Shown here: positions 15,770 through 24,350 of the stretch, one piece after another
How the letters are laid out: each line of letters begins with the position of its first letter
Position numbering within the stretch: position 1 is the first letter of the stretch
Virus record (IMG/VR): IMGVR_UViG_3300020473_000011
Coordinates: 186,001 to 250,000 of that record
DNA length: 64,000 bases
Direction: 5' to 3' (one strand)
Source of the DNA: a virus
The notes under the pieces: model-generated
The model's input: only the letters and a program-made list of their open reading frames with translations
Database searches by the model: none
What the model was told of the DNA's origin: nothing
Program-made: the position numbers and the translations under genes

Positions 15770-16603
15770 TTAAAATTCAAATTTCCAGTTAGCTACTAGG
15801 TTCTTGCGGTCTTTAGCTGGGATTGCATTAACGACCTTCGCTAAGTCAGCATCTAGTGCGACAGGCTCAATGTCAGTAACCATTTTCTTTGTGATTGCAT
15901 CGGTAGCATTTACAGCAACACGAAGGCGCGTAAAGGCTTCGGTGACGCCATCAGAGTTAGCCTGAATCTTCTCTAGTTCCATTAAGGCCACAAGCACCCA
16001 GTCTGGACGTCTACGCTTAATAGCTGTTGCAACACCTGCCACGTTGTGGTCGTTCGCGCCTTCGAAGTAGTCGACTAGTTCGTCAATCGCGACGGGTTCA
16101 TGCTTTCCGATGTCCATTGTATCGGCTAGCGCTTTCGCACCCTTTTTGTAACCGTTGGCTTTGGCCATTGTATGGAGTAAAAGCAGTGCTGCCTCATAGC
16201 TGTCGTCGGCGTCGTGGTCTAGTGCGCCTTCCGCAACATCAACACGAGATTCTACAACATCAATAGCATCACCCGACTGCTTTTCATCGGCGGCTTCGTC
16301 TAAGCCATCCTGTAGGTCTGCGATTTGAGCTTCAATGCCACGTAGGCTCTTAACTGCTTTTTCGAGGTCTTCTAGACTGTCGAAGAATCGGATCTGACCC
16401 ATGGTAGCCATGTTCTTACGCTTAGACCAAACTTCCCAGTCACCCTGTTTATTTTGGTGAATAGTGTATTGGGTCTGACGCACTGATGTCTGGTAGTAGG
16501 TGTGGTTACCTTCGGTAGATACTTCGATTTTAAGAAGTGCTGCTTCGTTTGAAGCTACAAGGGATTCGTCATGACGTGTGATTAATTGTCCAGCTCGGCT
16601 CAT
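15770..16603 (-). CDS. Hypothetical protein with N-terminal MSRAGQLITRHDE motif, 277 aa
   Basis: I do not recognise it. The first residues match the short N-terminal motif seen on other genes of this phage. Residues ~30-110 have a WGYF-like compact beta region (YTIHQNKQGDWEVWSKR), followed by an acidic coiled segment (IADLQDGLDEAADEKQ) and a helical C-terminal half. CTGAGAC lies 4 nt before the ATG. It lies between tRNA-Asp and the five-tRNA cluster, all on the minus strand. Confidence 0.75.
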   Translation of the reverse strand: MSRAGQLITRHDESLVASNEAALLKIEVSTEGNHTYYQTSVRQTQYTIHQNKQGDWEVWSKRKNMATMGQIRFFDSLEDLEKAVKSLRGIEAQIADLQDGLDEAADEKQSGDAIDVVESRVDVAEGALDHDADDSYEAALLLLHTMAKANGYKKGAKALADTMDIGKHEPVAIDELVDYFEGANDHNVAGVATAIKRRRPDWVLVALMELEKIQANSDGVTEAFTRLRVAVNATDAITKKMVTDIEPVALDADLAKVVNAIPAKDRKNLVANWKFEF

Positions 16604-16622
16604 CTTTGTCTCAGTCTTGGTT

Positions 16623-16653
16623 ATTTTAGAAGCTCACTAGCCTAGCTTCTAAA
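16623..16653 (-). other. Inverted repeat in the leader of gene 16603
   Basis: TTTTAGAAGC and GCTTCTAAAA are perfect 10-bp arms around an 11-nt loop, between tRNA-Asp and gene 16603. No T-run follows on the minus strand, so mRNA processing or translation control is more likely than termination. Confidence 0.45.
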
Positions 16654-16691
16654 AGACTAAGCCAGTCCTTTTAATCTTTTTATGCTTATAG

Positions 16692-16768
16692 TGGCGAGGA
16701 TGATGGGACTCGAACCCACGACCTCTTGCGTGACAGGCAAGTATTCTAACCAACTGAACTACATCCCC
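16692..16768 (-). tRNA. tRNA-Asp(GUC)
   Basis: GGGGATG/CATCCTC acceptor with discriminator G and encoded CCA. Anticodon loop CTGTCAC in a CTTGC/GCAAG stem gives GUC. It is the first gene after the double-palindrome promoter at 16808-16861. Confidence 0.95.
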
Positions 16769-16807
16769 AGCTAATAAGCACAATGGTTAGCACCATTGAG
16801 TAGACTT

Positions 16808-16861
16808 AGTTTACCGTATCGTTGTACAACTGGTCAACACTATAATTCAATCGTTGTACAA
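16808..16861 (-). promoter_or_regulatory. Promoter and paired palindromes for the tRNA-Asp unit
   Basis: On the minus strand TTGACC (16832-16837) and TAAACT (16808-16813) are 18 nt apart. An exact TTGTACAA (16822-16829) lies in the spacer, and a second (16854-16861) lies 32 bp upstream. The geometry fits a repressor operator occluding RNA polymerase. Confidence 0.6.
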
Positions 16862-16991
16862 CTTGTTTCTTGTGATTGGTCAGGACTTAATCGTTTACAG
16901 TGTAATTACACTCTGTATAATCCGTGGTACTGAGACCTGCACACGAATATACCTAGAGCACAGCTGTATTCGGTTACTTTGGAGAAACTTC

Positions 16992-17342
16992 ATGCTAGAC
17001 GCACTCTATTACTGGACGGGGGTTGTCGTCGTATATGCTTTAATCGGCGCTGTACTGCTTATCCCCCTGACGTTGTTGTACATCCATCTTTCTATTGGAT
17101 TCACGTATGTTTACCACATTACGAAAGCACAAACGCTCCACCCCTCGGAGCCAATCGTCGCCGATGAGTTTAAGGGTAAGCGCTTTTGGCGACTGCGGTT
17201 ATATTTTCATGTGATGTTCTCGCCTAAAATCTCATTTGGTCTGCTTGGGACAAAGCGAAGTTGCCAGTGGTACAGCATCGACTGCATGGGCTGGGTACCA
17301 CGTGGACGAGCTTACAAGAGTAATCCTTACTTTACATCCTGA
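16992..17342 (+). CDS. Small membrane protein, 116 aa
   Basis: I start it at ATG 16992, 8 nt after GGAG; the frame is open further upstream but without a ribosome site. Residues ~8-50 contain one or two hydrophobic segments (VVVVYALIGAVLLIPLTLLY and a shorter following stretch). The C-terminal half is basic and soluble, with a WVPRGRAYKSNPY tail. No family is recognised. It is an isolated plus-strand gene between tRNA and tail operons with its own terminator, as expected for an early host-interaction gene (inference). Confidence 0.7.
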   Translation: MLDALYYWTGVVVVYALIGAVLLIPLTLLYIHLSIGFTYVYHITKAQTLHPSEPIVADEFKGKRFWRLRLYFHVMFSPKISFGLLGTKRSCQWYSIDCMGWVPRGRAYKSNPYFTS

Positions 17343-17346
17343 CAAA

Positions 17347-17373
17347 GAAAAGGGAAGCTCTGCTTCCCTTTTT
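17347..17373. terminator. Bidirectional terminator between converging genes
   Basis: AAGGGAAGC (17350-17358) pairs with GCTTCCCTT (17362-17370). TTT follows on the plus strand and a matching A-run lies on the other side. It separates the plus gene 16992 from the end of the tail shaft operon. Confidence 0.8.
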
Positions 17374-17379
17374 CATTCT

Positions 17380-18075
17380 TTAGCCTTCACCGTAGAAAAG
17401 GTTTGTAACATCATCGGCGTATAGCATTCGGTATGGGATGAACGTCGCTGTTACGTTGGCATATAAAGGGTTTCCTTGTGGTGTGACCTCTTTACTGAAC
17501 TCGGCCACGACGTCTTCAATAAGTAAGCCGTCTGCGCGGAACCAGCGCCCAATTTTGAGAGTAGCCGTGTTCTCAGCTGTATCGTCTTCACCCGCCTTCG
17601 CAATGTAACCCATCGGTGCTCGCATACCTACGCCGACGCCAAAACCCTCGCCAGCATTCCCTAGTGGGTACACGCAGCGTAGCAGCTTACTAACATCACG
17701 TCGAACGTCAATATCGTCTTTATAGGCGACCAACACAAAGTTTATAGGGAACTGTGCAGGTTCGCTCGACGTCCAGCGCCTCACCGTTGAAGCTCGCGAC
17801 GTCGTTGATACCTGACCAACGTTAGTAAGACCCACTGAGTTACCTGCCATGCCTAGTGTGTTCGCAACGCCATCAAGCATGCTGTTCTCACCAATTGCCT
17901 TACCTTCCCAAGAGGCTGATCCTTGAATAGAGAAGTTCTCTATTGTAAAGCCCGTGATGGTTCCTGTTTGACCAGCGGGCAGGGCTGTTTGAGGTATTAC
18001 GATAGAGACCTTTGCGTGTTCAAACTGACCTGACGCTAGTGCCTCTATATCCATTACTGCATTTTCTGTAGCCAT
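17380..18075 (-). CDS. Putative baseplate tube initiator/cap protein, 231 aa
   Basis: It is the last gene of the tail shaft operon, directly after the tape measure. It contains QFPINFVLVAYKDDIDVRRD, then LLRCVYPLG, and ends with strands leading to FIPYRMLYADDVTNLF. This tube-fold-like pattern resembles proteins that cap the baseplate and seed tube polymerisation (gp48/gp54-type) in myophages. Position after the tape measure fits. The assignment is by motif and synteny only; another baseplate role is possible. AGGA lies 9 nt before the ATG. Confidence 0.55.
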   Translation of the reverse strand: MATENAVMDIEALASGQFEHAKVSIVIPQTALPAGQTGTITGFTIENFSIQGSASWEGKAIGENSMLDGVANTLGMAGNSVGLTNVGQVSTTSRASTVRRWTSSEPAQFPINFVLVAYKDDIDVRRDVSKLLRCVYPLGNAGEGFGVGVGMRAPMGYIAKAGEDDTAENTATLKIGRWFRADGLLIEDVVAEFSKEVTPQGNPLYANVTATFIPYRMLYADDVTNLFYGEG

Positions 18076-18083
18076 AGGTATTC

Positions 18084-21000
18084 CTAATCAAAAAGAATTG
18101 AGTTCATGATTGCAATACCCGTGTCGTCCACATTGAACGAACCAGCATGCCCCGAACTAGATGGACGTGGCGAACTTACTGTTGTGCGGCGCTGGGCTTT
18201 TGGCCTTGACGCCGACACCACATTCGGGTTATTACGATCAGGTCGCTTACCTTGTCCACCTGTAGCTGCACCCGATAGCTGTGCTTGTACAGTTGGCGAC
18301 ATAAGCGTGTCATTCATCAATTTCTCATCGCGCAGTGTTGGTGGCATTTCAACGTGGGCATTAAGCTGGCCACCTGCCGTAGCAACTGTGGCTGCTCCTG
18401 CAAGTGTCCCGCCCATTGCGGTATTACCTTGGCTAAGCAGTGAGCCTATCGCACCTGTACTAAACGCACGGCTTGAAACATTGCTCTTGGACGATGTTGA
18501 CCCACCGATGTTAGTAAGGTTGCTATAACTCGCAAGGTTAGACACCTTCGACACACTTGACCCATCATTACTCAAGCCAAACGTTTTATTTATCACATTC
18601 CGTGCGTTTTGAAGATGTGCATCTAGTTGACTATCACCTGTACTTCTATTCGACAAGTCAGGCGCTCGCCCAACGATAGTTGCTGCCGAAGACAAGCCGC
18701 CTTTTGCAGTGTAACCATCACCCATAAATAGCTGGTCGGCACTACCGCCTTCGGCTAACGATGGGTTAAAGAACGTGCCATCTTTTGATGCGATACTTGA
18801 TGAGCTTGGTTTGCTCTCTGAGCCGAACATGCTCGACCACGCATTATATGCCAGACCCATTGGCGTATAAGACGCTGCCGTACCAATCGCACCACCTACA
18901 CGGCTTAGCAGTGAAGGGGAGTCAGCTGTCTTACCATGTAGGTTAATAGACCCTGTGTTGCCATCGCTAACAAGACTGCTAACGCCTTTGTAAGCTAAGC
19001 CCATCGGCGTGTAAGACACCGCTGTGCTTGCCGCATCTTTTAAGCGGTCAAACATGGATGGTGACTCGCTGACTTTGCCTGACGGTGTTGCAGCTGCTCC
19101 CGTATTACCGTCGCTTACTAGGCTGCTAACGCCTTTGTAAGCTAAGCCCATCGGTGTGTAAGACACAGCGGTGCTTGCCGCGTCTTTTAAGCGGTCGAAC
19201 ATTGATGATGGTTCGCTTGCTTTGCCTGACGGTGTTGCAGCCGCTCCCGTGCTGCCGTCGCTTACAAGGCTACTAACGCCTTTGTAAGCTAAGCCCATCG
19301 GTGTGTACGACACAGCGGTGCTTGCCGCATCTTTTAAGCGGTCAAACATTGATGGCGTCTTTTCTTCCTTGGCACTTAAAGGCACTGACCCCGACGCATC
19401 GCTACTGAATAGACTAGAAGCGCCTGTCGCTGCCATACCAATAGGTGTATACGACATAGCAGTACTTGCTGCGTCAGACATTCTGCTAAGTAATGACGGC
19501 TTTTCATCGTCATCGCTAGCACTCCCTAAGCCCAATAGACTTGAGACTCCTGATGCGGCTAACCCCAAGGGTGTATACGACGCTGCGGTTGATGCGATAC
19601 TCGATGCTTTGCTTAATAATGAACTAGACTCATTGTTTGAGCTTTTGCCAACGCTCGTCGCCAAGCTTTTCGCAGCTTGGCTCGCAATCGCACTAGATGA
19701 ACCTGTTTGTTTATTAACACGGTCTCGTGGCTTAAATAGGTCAAGTTCCTTACTATCGTCTTTCGCAAGACTAAGACCTGTCATTGCCGCAGTACCCGCC
19801 AGTGCACCTGATGTTGCTAAGCTTGGCAAGGCATCGTCTACTAACTCGTCAGCATTTGGCGCTAGTGCATCACTGCTAGTGCCTGCAATCTTGGCAGCGG
19901 CACTCTTAGCCTCTTCCTCATCGTCGTCGCCACCCCATAGACCAAAGGTCATACGGTTCATGAGCGAATTACCGACATCACCAAGCATACTGCCCGCCGA
20001 GTGTATTCCGCGAGAGACTGAGCCTTCATCTAACAAACCAAAAGAAAGCCCAGATACGATGCCACCTAATGCCGACGACATTTTCTGACCTGTTGTGGCC
20101 TCTTGACCTTCTTCTAATCCGAAGTTGCTGCCCGCATTGTTCCATCCATTGAAACCATCGTAAGCCGCCATCAGTGGGGCTAGTAATGGAACCTTACCAA
20201 GCACGCCTTTCGCTAGACTACCAGCGCCTTTTAGTAAACCACTCGCGCCACCTGCGACACTAGCAATGCCACCACCTACACCACCTAATAAGCCGCCAGC
20301 ACCTCCCAGTAGCCCAGCGCCTTTAGACGCAATATTACCTAGGAAGCCTTTACCTTTCGAAAGGGCACCGCCTACGCCGCCAGCACCTCCCAGTAACCCA
20401 GCGCCTTTAGACGCGATATTACCTAGGAAACCTTTCCCTTTCGAAAAGGCACCGCTAACAGCACCGCCTATTCGAGATCCTAGGCCACCTTTACGTCGGC
20501 CAGACCCTCGGCTACGGTCTCTATCTGACCCACCAAAGTCAAGGAAGTCACCCGCCATGTCAAGCAGACCACCGCCTTCACCGCCTGTCGCTAGGTTAAC
20601 CATGCCTGTAGCTGCACCACTAATCGCAGCCTTCGCTGTCGAAGCCATATTACCAAGGGCACTGCGTACGCGACCCCCACGTGTACCTCCACGGCGTCCA
20701 CGGCGACCGCTTTCTATGTCTTGATTGCCTACACGGTCACGTCGTCTGTTCTTTCGACCACCTAGGAAGTCATCAAACAGGTCACCCGCACCAAGTAGGT
20801 CACCGATACCACCGCCGCCACCGAGCAAGCCTCCAAGAAGGCTTTCATCGGGGAGTGCGCCCTCTACACGCTTCAAAGTCTTACGCATATCTTTGATCAG
20901 AATCATTTCCTGATCGATGACATCCATTTCCTCTTTGTTGAGCTTCAAGGTTGAGCCAACTAGCGCCTCGCCATCTTTACCAGCTAAAGGGTTTGTAGCC

Positions 21001-22988
21001 ACCTGCATCATAGGTGATAGCGTTTCAGCTTTCTTTGAGACGGCTGAGTTTCCATCACGCTTTGCTTGGCGCTGCTGTTTCTTACTTTGCTGTGGCGTAG
21101 GGTGTGCCATCAAGTCGTTTTTACGGTCTGTCTTACCGACTGCAATTGATGCCGTCGTTGAGCTTAGCTGACCTTTTACCTTACGCTGACTACCGATGCT
21201 CGTTCTACGCGTTTCTGCGGGGGCAGGTAATGCTAGTACGGGCGAAGTATTTCTACGAGACGTACGTGGCTGATCAGGCAGCGCCAGAGTACTTCCTGTA
21301 TTGTTGTAGTTAGCAATACTTTTAGAACCCGACACCGAACGACGGTTATCAGTGTTCGTGATATTCGTTACGTTGCTGTTGTTCGTTACGCTTTTCGCAG
21401 CGTTTGCAGCATCCTGTGCCGACTTTGCAGAATTGACTGCTATGGTCTCTAGAGCGTCTAGCGTCTTTTCTTGCGTACGGTCTTTCGGCGCAAACAAGTC
21501 TAATTCTGTTGTTTTCGATTGCCCTGCATTCAAGCCATCAATATGCGCTGTGGAAGTTACCTTACTTCCTGCACTTGGCAATCGTGGGACTTCGGTCTCG
21601 ACATCAGCGCTGTTTTGCTTGAAAGCGCCTAGAAGTCGGTCTTTTAATGGTGCGCGCTTTGGAGCAGGTAAGGCCAGTACTTCCTGTTTCTCTTCTTTCT
21701 GCTCAGCATGGCGCTGCTTTTTATCTTCAAGGTACTTGTCGACCTCTTCGGCTGCACCTTCAAAGCCAATTGACCCTAGTGCGGCAGAAACCACCTCACT
21801 GCGGATATGAGAAAATGCGCGTGAACCAAAATCGCGAAGCATCCCCTTTTCTTTTTCGTTAGGCTCATCCTCGAAGTCGGCATCAGGGCGCTGATCCCCC
21901 TTGCCATCTTTAGACGACGCCTTATTCGACGTGCCTAGCCGTGCGGCTTCTTCCTGCTTTTCTGCACGGCGCTCACCGCGCTCTTCTATAAAACTTGAGA
22001 CCTCTGCGGCAGCACCTTCAAATCCGACGGTACCTAGGACAGCACCTAGCGCTTCTTCACGAAGACCAGCAATGTCGCCTGTCATGATCTTAGTTAGGAA
22101 GCTTGTACCACCTTTTTCTGGGTCGTCTTTACCGAACTGCCCCTTAGAGTTCCGTTTTTGTTTAGAATTTGCCTTCTTCTCTTCGTTTTCCTTAGCTTTC
22201 TTTTCGCGGTCTTCTTTTGACTTTTCTTTTTCAGCCTCACGCAGATCAAAGTCACGCTGCTTGTTCTGCTCATCGTGTACTAAACGGTTATGTGTTAGCT
22301 GGTCTTGATTGACTGATAGAACCTCGTGAACACCTCGGCTTAGCGTACCATTCTCTGAGGCTGAACTGCGTAAAAGCTCTACGATGTTACCTAGCTGTTT
22401 TGTCTGGTGAACATTGATACGGGCTTCTTGCTCGGCGAGCTTACGAATAACCGCCATATCATCAGCATCGGCGGCCGTATGGTCACCCAGTGATGCAAGT
22501 TGCTTTAACAGGACTGCTTGTTGCTTTGTGCTGGTGGCATTTTCAATAGCTTGAAGATAACCGTCAGTTAAGTCACCAACCGTGATCGGTTTAGCTGCCT
22601 GTATGTCGGACAGCTGGCCAGCTAGTGTATTTAAGGCATTAGCGCTATCAGCCATTTCCTCTTTTGTTAGTGAGAGGCCATCGGCTAGCTTAGTAAGAGC
22701 AGGTGTTTGATTAAAAGCATTATCAGCAACGTCACCAACATCGTTACGTGCAAACGACATTGCGCGCAACTGTGCAACTAACTCGGCTAAGTCATCTGCA
22801 ATGCTATCACTTGCCATATTAGTCGTATTATTGGTAGCCGCTGTAGGTTGAGCCAAAGCAGCCAGCTGAGCTTCTAGGGTAGACGCCAGCGTGTCTGAAC
22901 TTGGAAGAGTTGATGACGGCTCTAGGTGGTCTCTGACCTTACCGTAGTCAGATAAGCGGTCAGCTGTTTTAGTAAAGCCAAGTGGCAT
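18084..22988 (-). CDS. Tail tape measure protein, 1634 aa
   Basis: This is the longest gene of the tail shaft operon, placed after tube and chaperone genes as tape measures are. It has a helical N-terminus, a charged coiled stretch (~240-290), two related segments containing VGFEGAAAEV and IGFEGAAEEV, and a Gly/Arg-rich then Gly/Ala hydrophobic region (~720-925) like the membrane-active part of other tape measures. Six tandem ~45-50 residue repeats lie at ~1115-1395 with the core STAVSYTPMGLAYKGVSSL. Using the usual ~0.15 nm per residue, a tail of roughly 245 nm is expected. GAGG lies 8 nt before the ATG. Confidence 0.88.
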   Translation of the reverse strand: MPLGFTKTADRLSDYGKVRDHLEPSSTLPSSDTLASTLEAQLAALAQPTAATNNTTNMASDSIADDLAELVAQLRAMSFARNDVGDVADNAFNQTPALTKLADGLSLTKEEMADSANALNTLAGQLSDIQAAKPITVGDLTDGYLQAIENATSTKQQAVLLKQLASLGDHTAADADDMAVIRKLAEQEARINVHQTKQLGNIVELLRSSASENGTLSRGVHEVLSVNQDQLTHNRLVHDEQNKQRDFDLREAEKEKSKEDREKKAKENEEKKANSKQKRNSKGQFGKDDPEKGGTSFLTKIMTGDIAGLREEALGAVLGTVGFEGAAAEVSSFIEERGERRAEKQEEAARLGTSNKASSKDGKGDQRPDADFEDEPNEKEKGMLRDFGSRAFSHIRSEVVSAALGSIGFEGAAEEVDKYLEDKKQRHAEQKEEKQEVLALPAPKRAPLKDRLLGAFKQNSADVETEVPRLPSAGSKVTSTAHIDGLNAGQSKTTELDLFAPKDRTQEKTLDALETIAVNSAKSAQDAANAAKSVTNNSNVTNITNTDNRRSVSGSKSIANYNNTGSTLALPDQPRTSRRNTSPVLALPAPAETRRTSIGSQRKVKGQLSSTTASIAVGKTDRKNDLMAHPTPQQSKKQQRQAKRDGNSAVSKKAETLSPMMQVATNPLAGKDGEALVGSTLKLNKEEMDVIDQEMILIKDMRKTLKRVEGALPDESLLGGLLGGGGGIGDLLGAGDLFDDFLGGRKNRRRDRVGNQDIESGRRGRRGGTRGGRVRSALGNMASTAKAAISGAATGMVNLATGGEGGGLLDMAGDFLDFGGSDRDRSRGSGRRKGGLGSRIGGAVSGAFSKGKGFLGNIASKGAGLLGGAGGVGGALSKGKGFLGNIASKGAGLLGGAGGLLGGVGGGIASVAGGASGLLKGAGSLAKGVLGKVPLLAPLMAAYDGFNGWNNAGSNFGLEEGQEATTGQKMSSALGGIVSGLSFGLLDEGSVSRGIHSAGSMLGDVGNSLMNRMTFGLWGGDDDEEEAKSAAAKIAGTSSDALAPNADELVDDALPSLATSGALAGTAAMTGLSLAKDDSKELDLFKPRDRVNKQTGSSSAIASQAAKSLATSVGKSSNNESSSLLSKASSIASTAASYTPLGLAASGVSSLLGLGSASDDDEKPSLLSRMSDAASTAMSYTPIGMAATGASSLFSSDASGSVPLSAKEEKTPSMFDRLKDAASTAVSYTPMGLAYKGVSSLVSDGSTGAAATPSGKASEPSSMFDRLKDAASTAVSYTPMGLAYKGVSSLVSDGNTGAAATPSGKVSESPSMFDRLKDAASTAVSYTPMGLAYKGVSSLVSDGNTGSINLHGKTADSPSLLSRVGGAIGTAASYTPMGLAYNAWSSMFGSESKPSSSSIASKDGTFFNPSLAEGGSADQLFMGDGYTAKGGLSSAATIVGRAPDLSNRSTGDSQLDAHLQNARNVINKTFGLSNDGSSVSKVSNLASYSNLTNIGGSTSSKSNVSSRAFSTGAIGSLLSQGNTAMGGTLAGAATVATAGGQLNAHVEMPPTLRDEKLMNDTLMSPTVQAQLSGAATGGQGKRPDRNNPNVVSASRPKAQRRTTVSSPRPSSSGHAGSFNVDDTGIAIMNSILFD
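18800..19640 (-). repeat. Six tandem repeats inside the tape measure gene
   Basis: Units centred near 18860, 19005, 19155, 19305, 19445 and 19570 each encode a SYTPxGxA core. The three central units are about 150 bp each and almost identical in DNA (CTTTGTAAGCTAAGCCCATC recurs), so they are recent duplications. Confidence 0.85.
20285..20462 (-). repeat. Two 84-bp Gly-rich repeats in the tape measure gene
   Basis: Two near-identical copies, 84 bp apart, encode KGKGFLGNIASKGAGLLGGA. They form the hydrophobic glycine-rich core that could insert in membranes. Confidence 0.8.
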
Positions 22989-23027
22989 AGTCTATTCCTC
23001 GTTTTAAAGAAAAATAGATCCGAGCCG

Positions 23028-23201
23028 TTATTGACCCGAATCTAAATATTTCGCCAAGCGTTGCTGCAAGAGAATAGCTGTACCGTAATCAAAGCCAGCT
23101 AACTCGGCTGGCGACATGACTCCCTTAATCGCCAAACCGAACTCGACTTCCAGTAGCTGACTCAGATTTGCGAAAGGGTGTAATAAGGCTGGCCTCGTCA
23201 T
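23028..23201 (-). CDS. Short chaperone extension ORF, possibly made by +1 frameshift
   Basis: This 57-codon frame overlaps the end of the gp26-like gene in the +1 frame and ends just before the tape measure. Its ATG at 23201 has no ribosome site. A +1 slip at CCC-TTT (23178-23173) would join ...LITPF to ANLSQLLEVEFGLAIKG and on to the C-terminus GFDYGTAILLQQRLAKYL. Overlapping frameshifted pairs between tube and tape measure are the rule for tail assembly chaperones (gpG/GT of lambda, E/E' of P2). Alternatively, an internal ATG at 23117, 7 nt after GGGAG, could give a 29-residue peptide. Confidence 0.6.
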   Translation of the reverse strand: MTRPALLHPFANLSQLLEVEFGLAIKGVMSPAELAGFDYGTAILLQQRLAKYLDSGQ

Positions 23202-23898
23202 CCAGCGCAGCTAAAAATTGTGTCTCACACGCCTTACAAGTCGCCTTGGCAGGCTTCAAGTCGTGGAATAATAATTTGTCGATTTCACCCAGTAGGGCAG
23301 CATCATCACCAAGTGCGTCGTAGAACAATTCACGTGCTGCTTTAAAATCAAGAGACGATGTCATTGCTGCAATAGCGACTTCATCTTCTGCGATACCTAA
23401 GCGTGCAAGCTCCTTGTACTGACCAACTGTCAGAGGCATAAATTTCACGTCTTGATGACCACAAATATCCACAACAACAGGAAGCTTCGGAGCTGGCATA
23501 TCATCGAAGACCAAGCCTTCCCAACTGAATTGGTGCTTAACTGGCGCGCCACAGTTAGGGCAACCTACTGACAGCGTGAACTCAATCGCGTTCATAGTCG
23601 TTAGGCGGCGTAGTAGTGAGATATACACAAAGTCAAAGAAGGTAAGATCCTCTTTTGACATGCCCGTGATTTCCACACCGCTAAGGATCTGGTCGATGCG
23701 CTTAGCCATCGTCATCTTGCCTTGCGACTGTGAAAAACTTTTCACTTCACCGAATGTGTATGGCTTGTAATGGATTTCAACGCCATCAGGGTACGCCTTA
23801 CCCATCGACGGTAGCGTCGTTAACTTAACAGACGTCGAAGGTAAGTTTTTGTTTTCCGTTGACGCAGTATCGTGCGTCGAAGTGTTGTCAATAGACAT
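23125..23898 (-). CDS. Tail assembly chaperone/hub assembly protein, gp26-like with zinc-binding motifs
   Basis: I start at ATG 23898 (MSIDNTSTHD) after GAGTGAG; a GTG at 23907 is the alternative. After an acidic N-terminus comes LPSMGKAYPDGVEIHYKPYT, the opening motif of the T4 gp26-like baseplate hub assembly family. A CPNCGAPVKHQF motif and a C-terminal CKACETQF motif are two CxxC pairs that could bind zinc. The gene ends in the slippery region described for 23028-23201. Position immediately before the tape measure supports a chaperone role that loads it. Confidence 0.7.
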   Translation of the reverse strand: MSIDNTSTHDTASTENKNLPSTSVKLTTLPSMGKAYPDGVEIHYKPYTFGEVKSFSQSQGKMTMAKRIDQILSGVEITGMSKEDLTFFDFVYISLLRRLTTMNAIEFTLSVGCPNCGAPVKHQFSWEGLVFDDMPAPKLPVVVDICGHQDVKFMPLTVGQYKELARLGIAEDEVAIAAMTSSLDFKAARELFYDALGDDAALLGEIDKLLFHDLKPAKATCKACETQFLAALDDEASLITPFRKSESATGSRVRFGD

Positions 23899-23930
23899 AG
23901 GACTCACTCTCAGTTAGTTATAGCTTTGGA

Positions 23931-24215
23931 TTACTCATCACCATCAATAGCATCAACAGGCTTTACAGCCTCTTCGCGCTTACGAGGGATTGTTTTTAAA
24001 ACGTGCTCAGTTGTTTCGAAGATACCTAATGTTTGGAAGCCTAGGCTCTTCATTCGCTTTTCTTGCTGCTCTGCTGAGGTTTTAGAACGAACCCATGCAG
24101 GCTGTACTTTCGCAGAAGGGATGCGGTTACGGTAAAGTAGTACAAAGTTTGAATTTTCTGCGTCTGTACCGAAGCTACCGTGCTTAGTATTCACTGTAAA
24201 ACGTTGTTGTGCCAT
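23931..24215 (-). CDS. Hypothetical tail operon protein, 94 aa
   Basis: The start is ATG 24215 (MAQQRFTVNTKHG) with GGAG 9 nt upstream. It is basic, with a short beta-rich N-terminus and a helical C-terminus ending in DAIDGDE. I recognise no family. It lies between the tube-like and chaperone genes and is preceded by two TTGTACAA sites, so it heads a chaperone-tape measure transcription unit. Confidence 0.7.
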   Translation of the reverse strand: MAQQRFTVNTKHGSFGTDAENSNFVLLYRNRIPSAKVQPAWVRSKTSAEQQEKRMKSLGFQTLGIFETTEHVLKTIPRKREEAVKPVDAIDGDE

Positions 24216-24280
24216 TTCAATAATCTCCAAAGCAACTCACTGGTGCCAGCCCGAATGGCCGACAGTCTCTATTACATAAA

Positions 24281-24333
24281 TTGTACAATTAAGTGCCCGT
24301 CAGCGTAAATCTTAATCTCATTTAATTGTACAA
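24281..24333 (-). promoter_or_regulatory. Paired TTGTACAA sites before the chaperone-tape measure unit
   Basis: Exact palindromes at 24281-24288 and 24326-24333, 45 bp apart. On the minus strand the proximal copy is followed 9 nt later by TAGAGAC, and TAAGAT lies 13 nt after the TTGTAC of the distal copy. Confidence 0.6.
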
Positions 24334-24350
24334 CGATTTTTCGTTAACTC

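Noticed and set aside
15151-16768. tRNA-Ala and tRNA-Asp as products of an anticodon switch, because they share the CTTGC/GCAAG anticodon stem
   Set aside because: Both anticodon arms resemble the ordinary bacterial versions of these tRNAs and the acceptor stems differ, so no switch need be invoked.
20266-20913. Proline-rich open frames on the plus strand opposite the tape measure gene
   Set aside because: They mirror the Gly/Ala/Arg-rich codons of the tape measure gene and have no ribosome sites or promoter.
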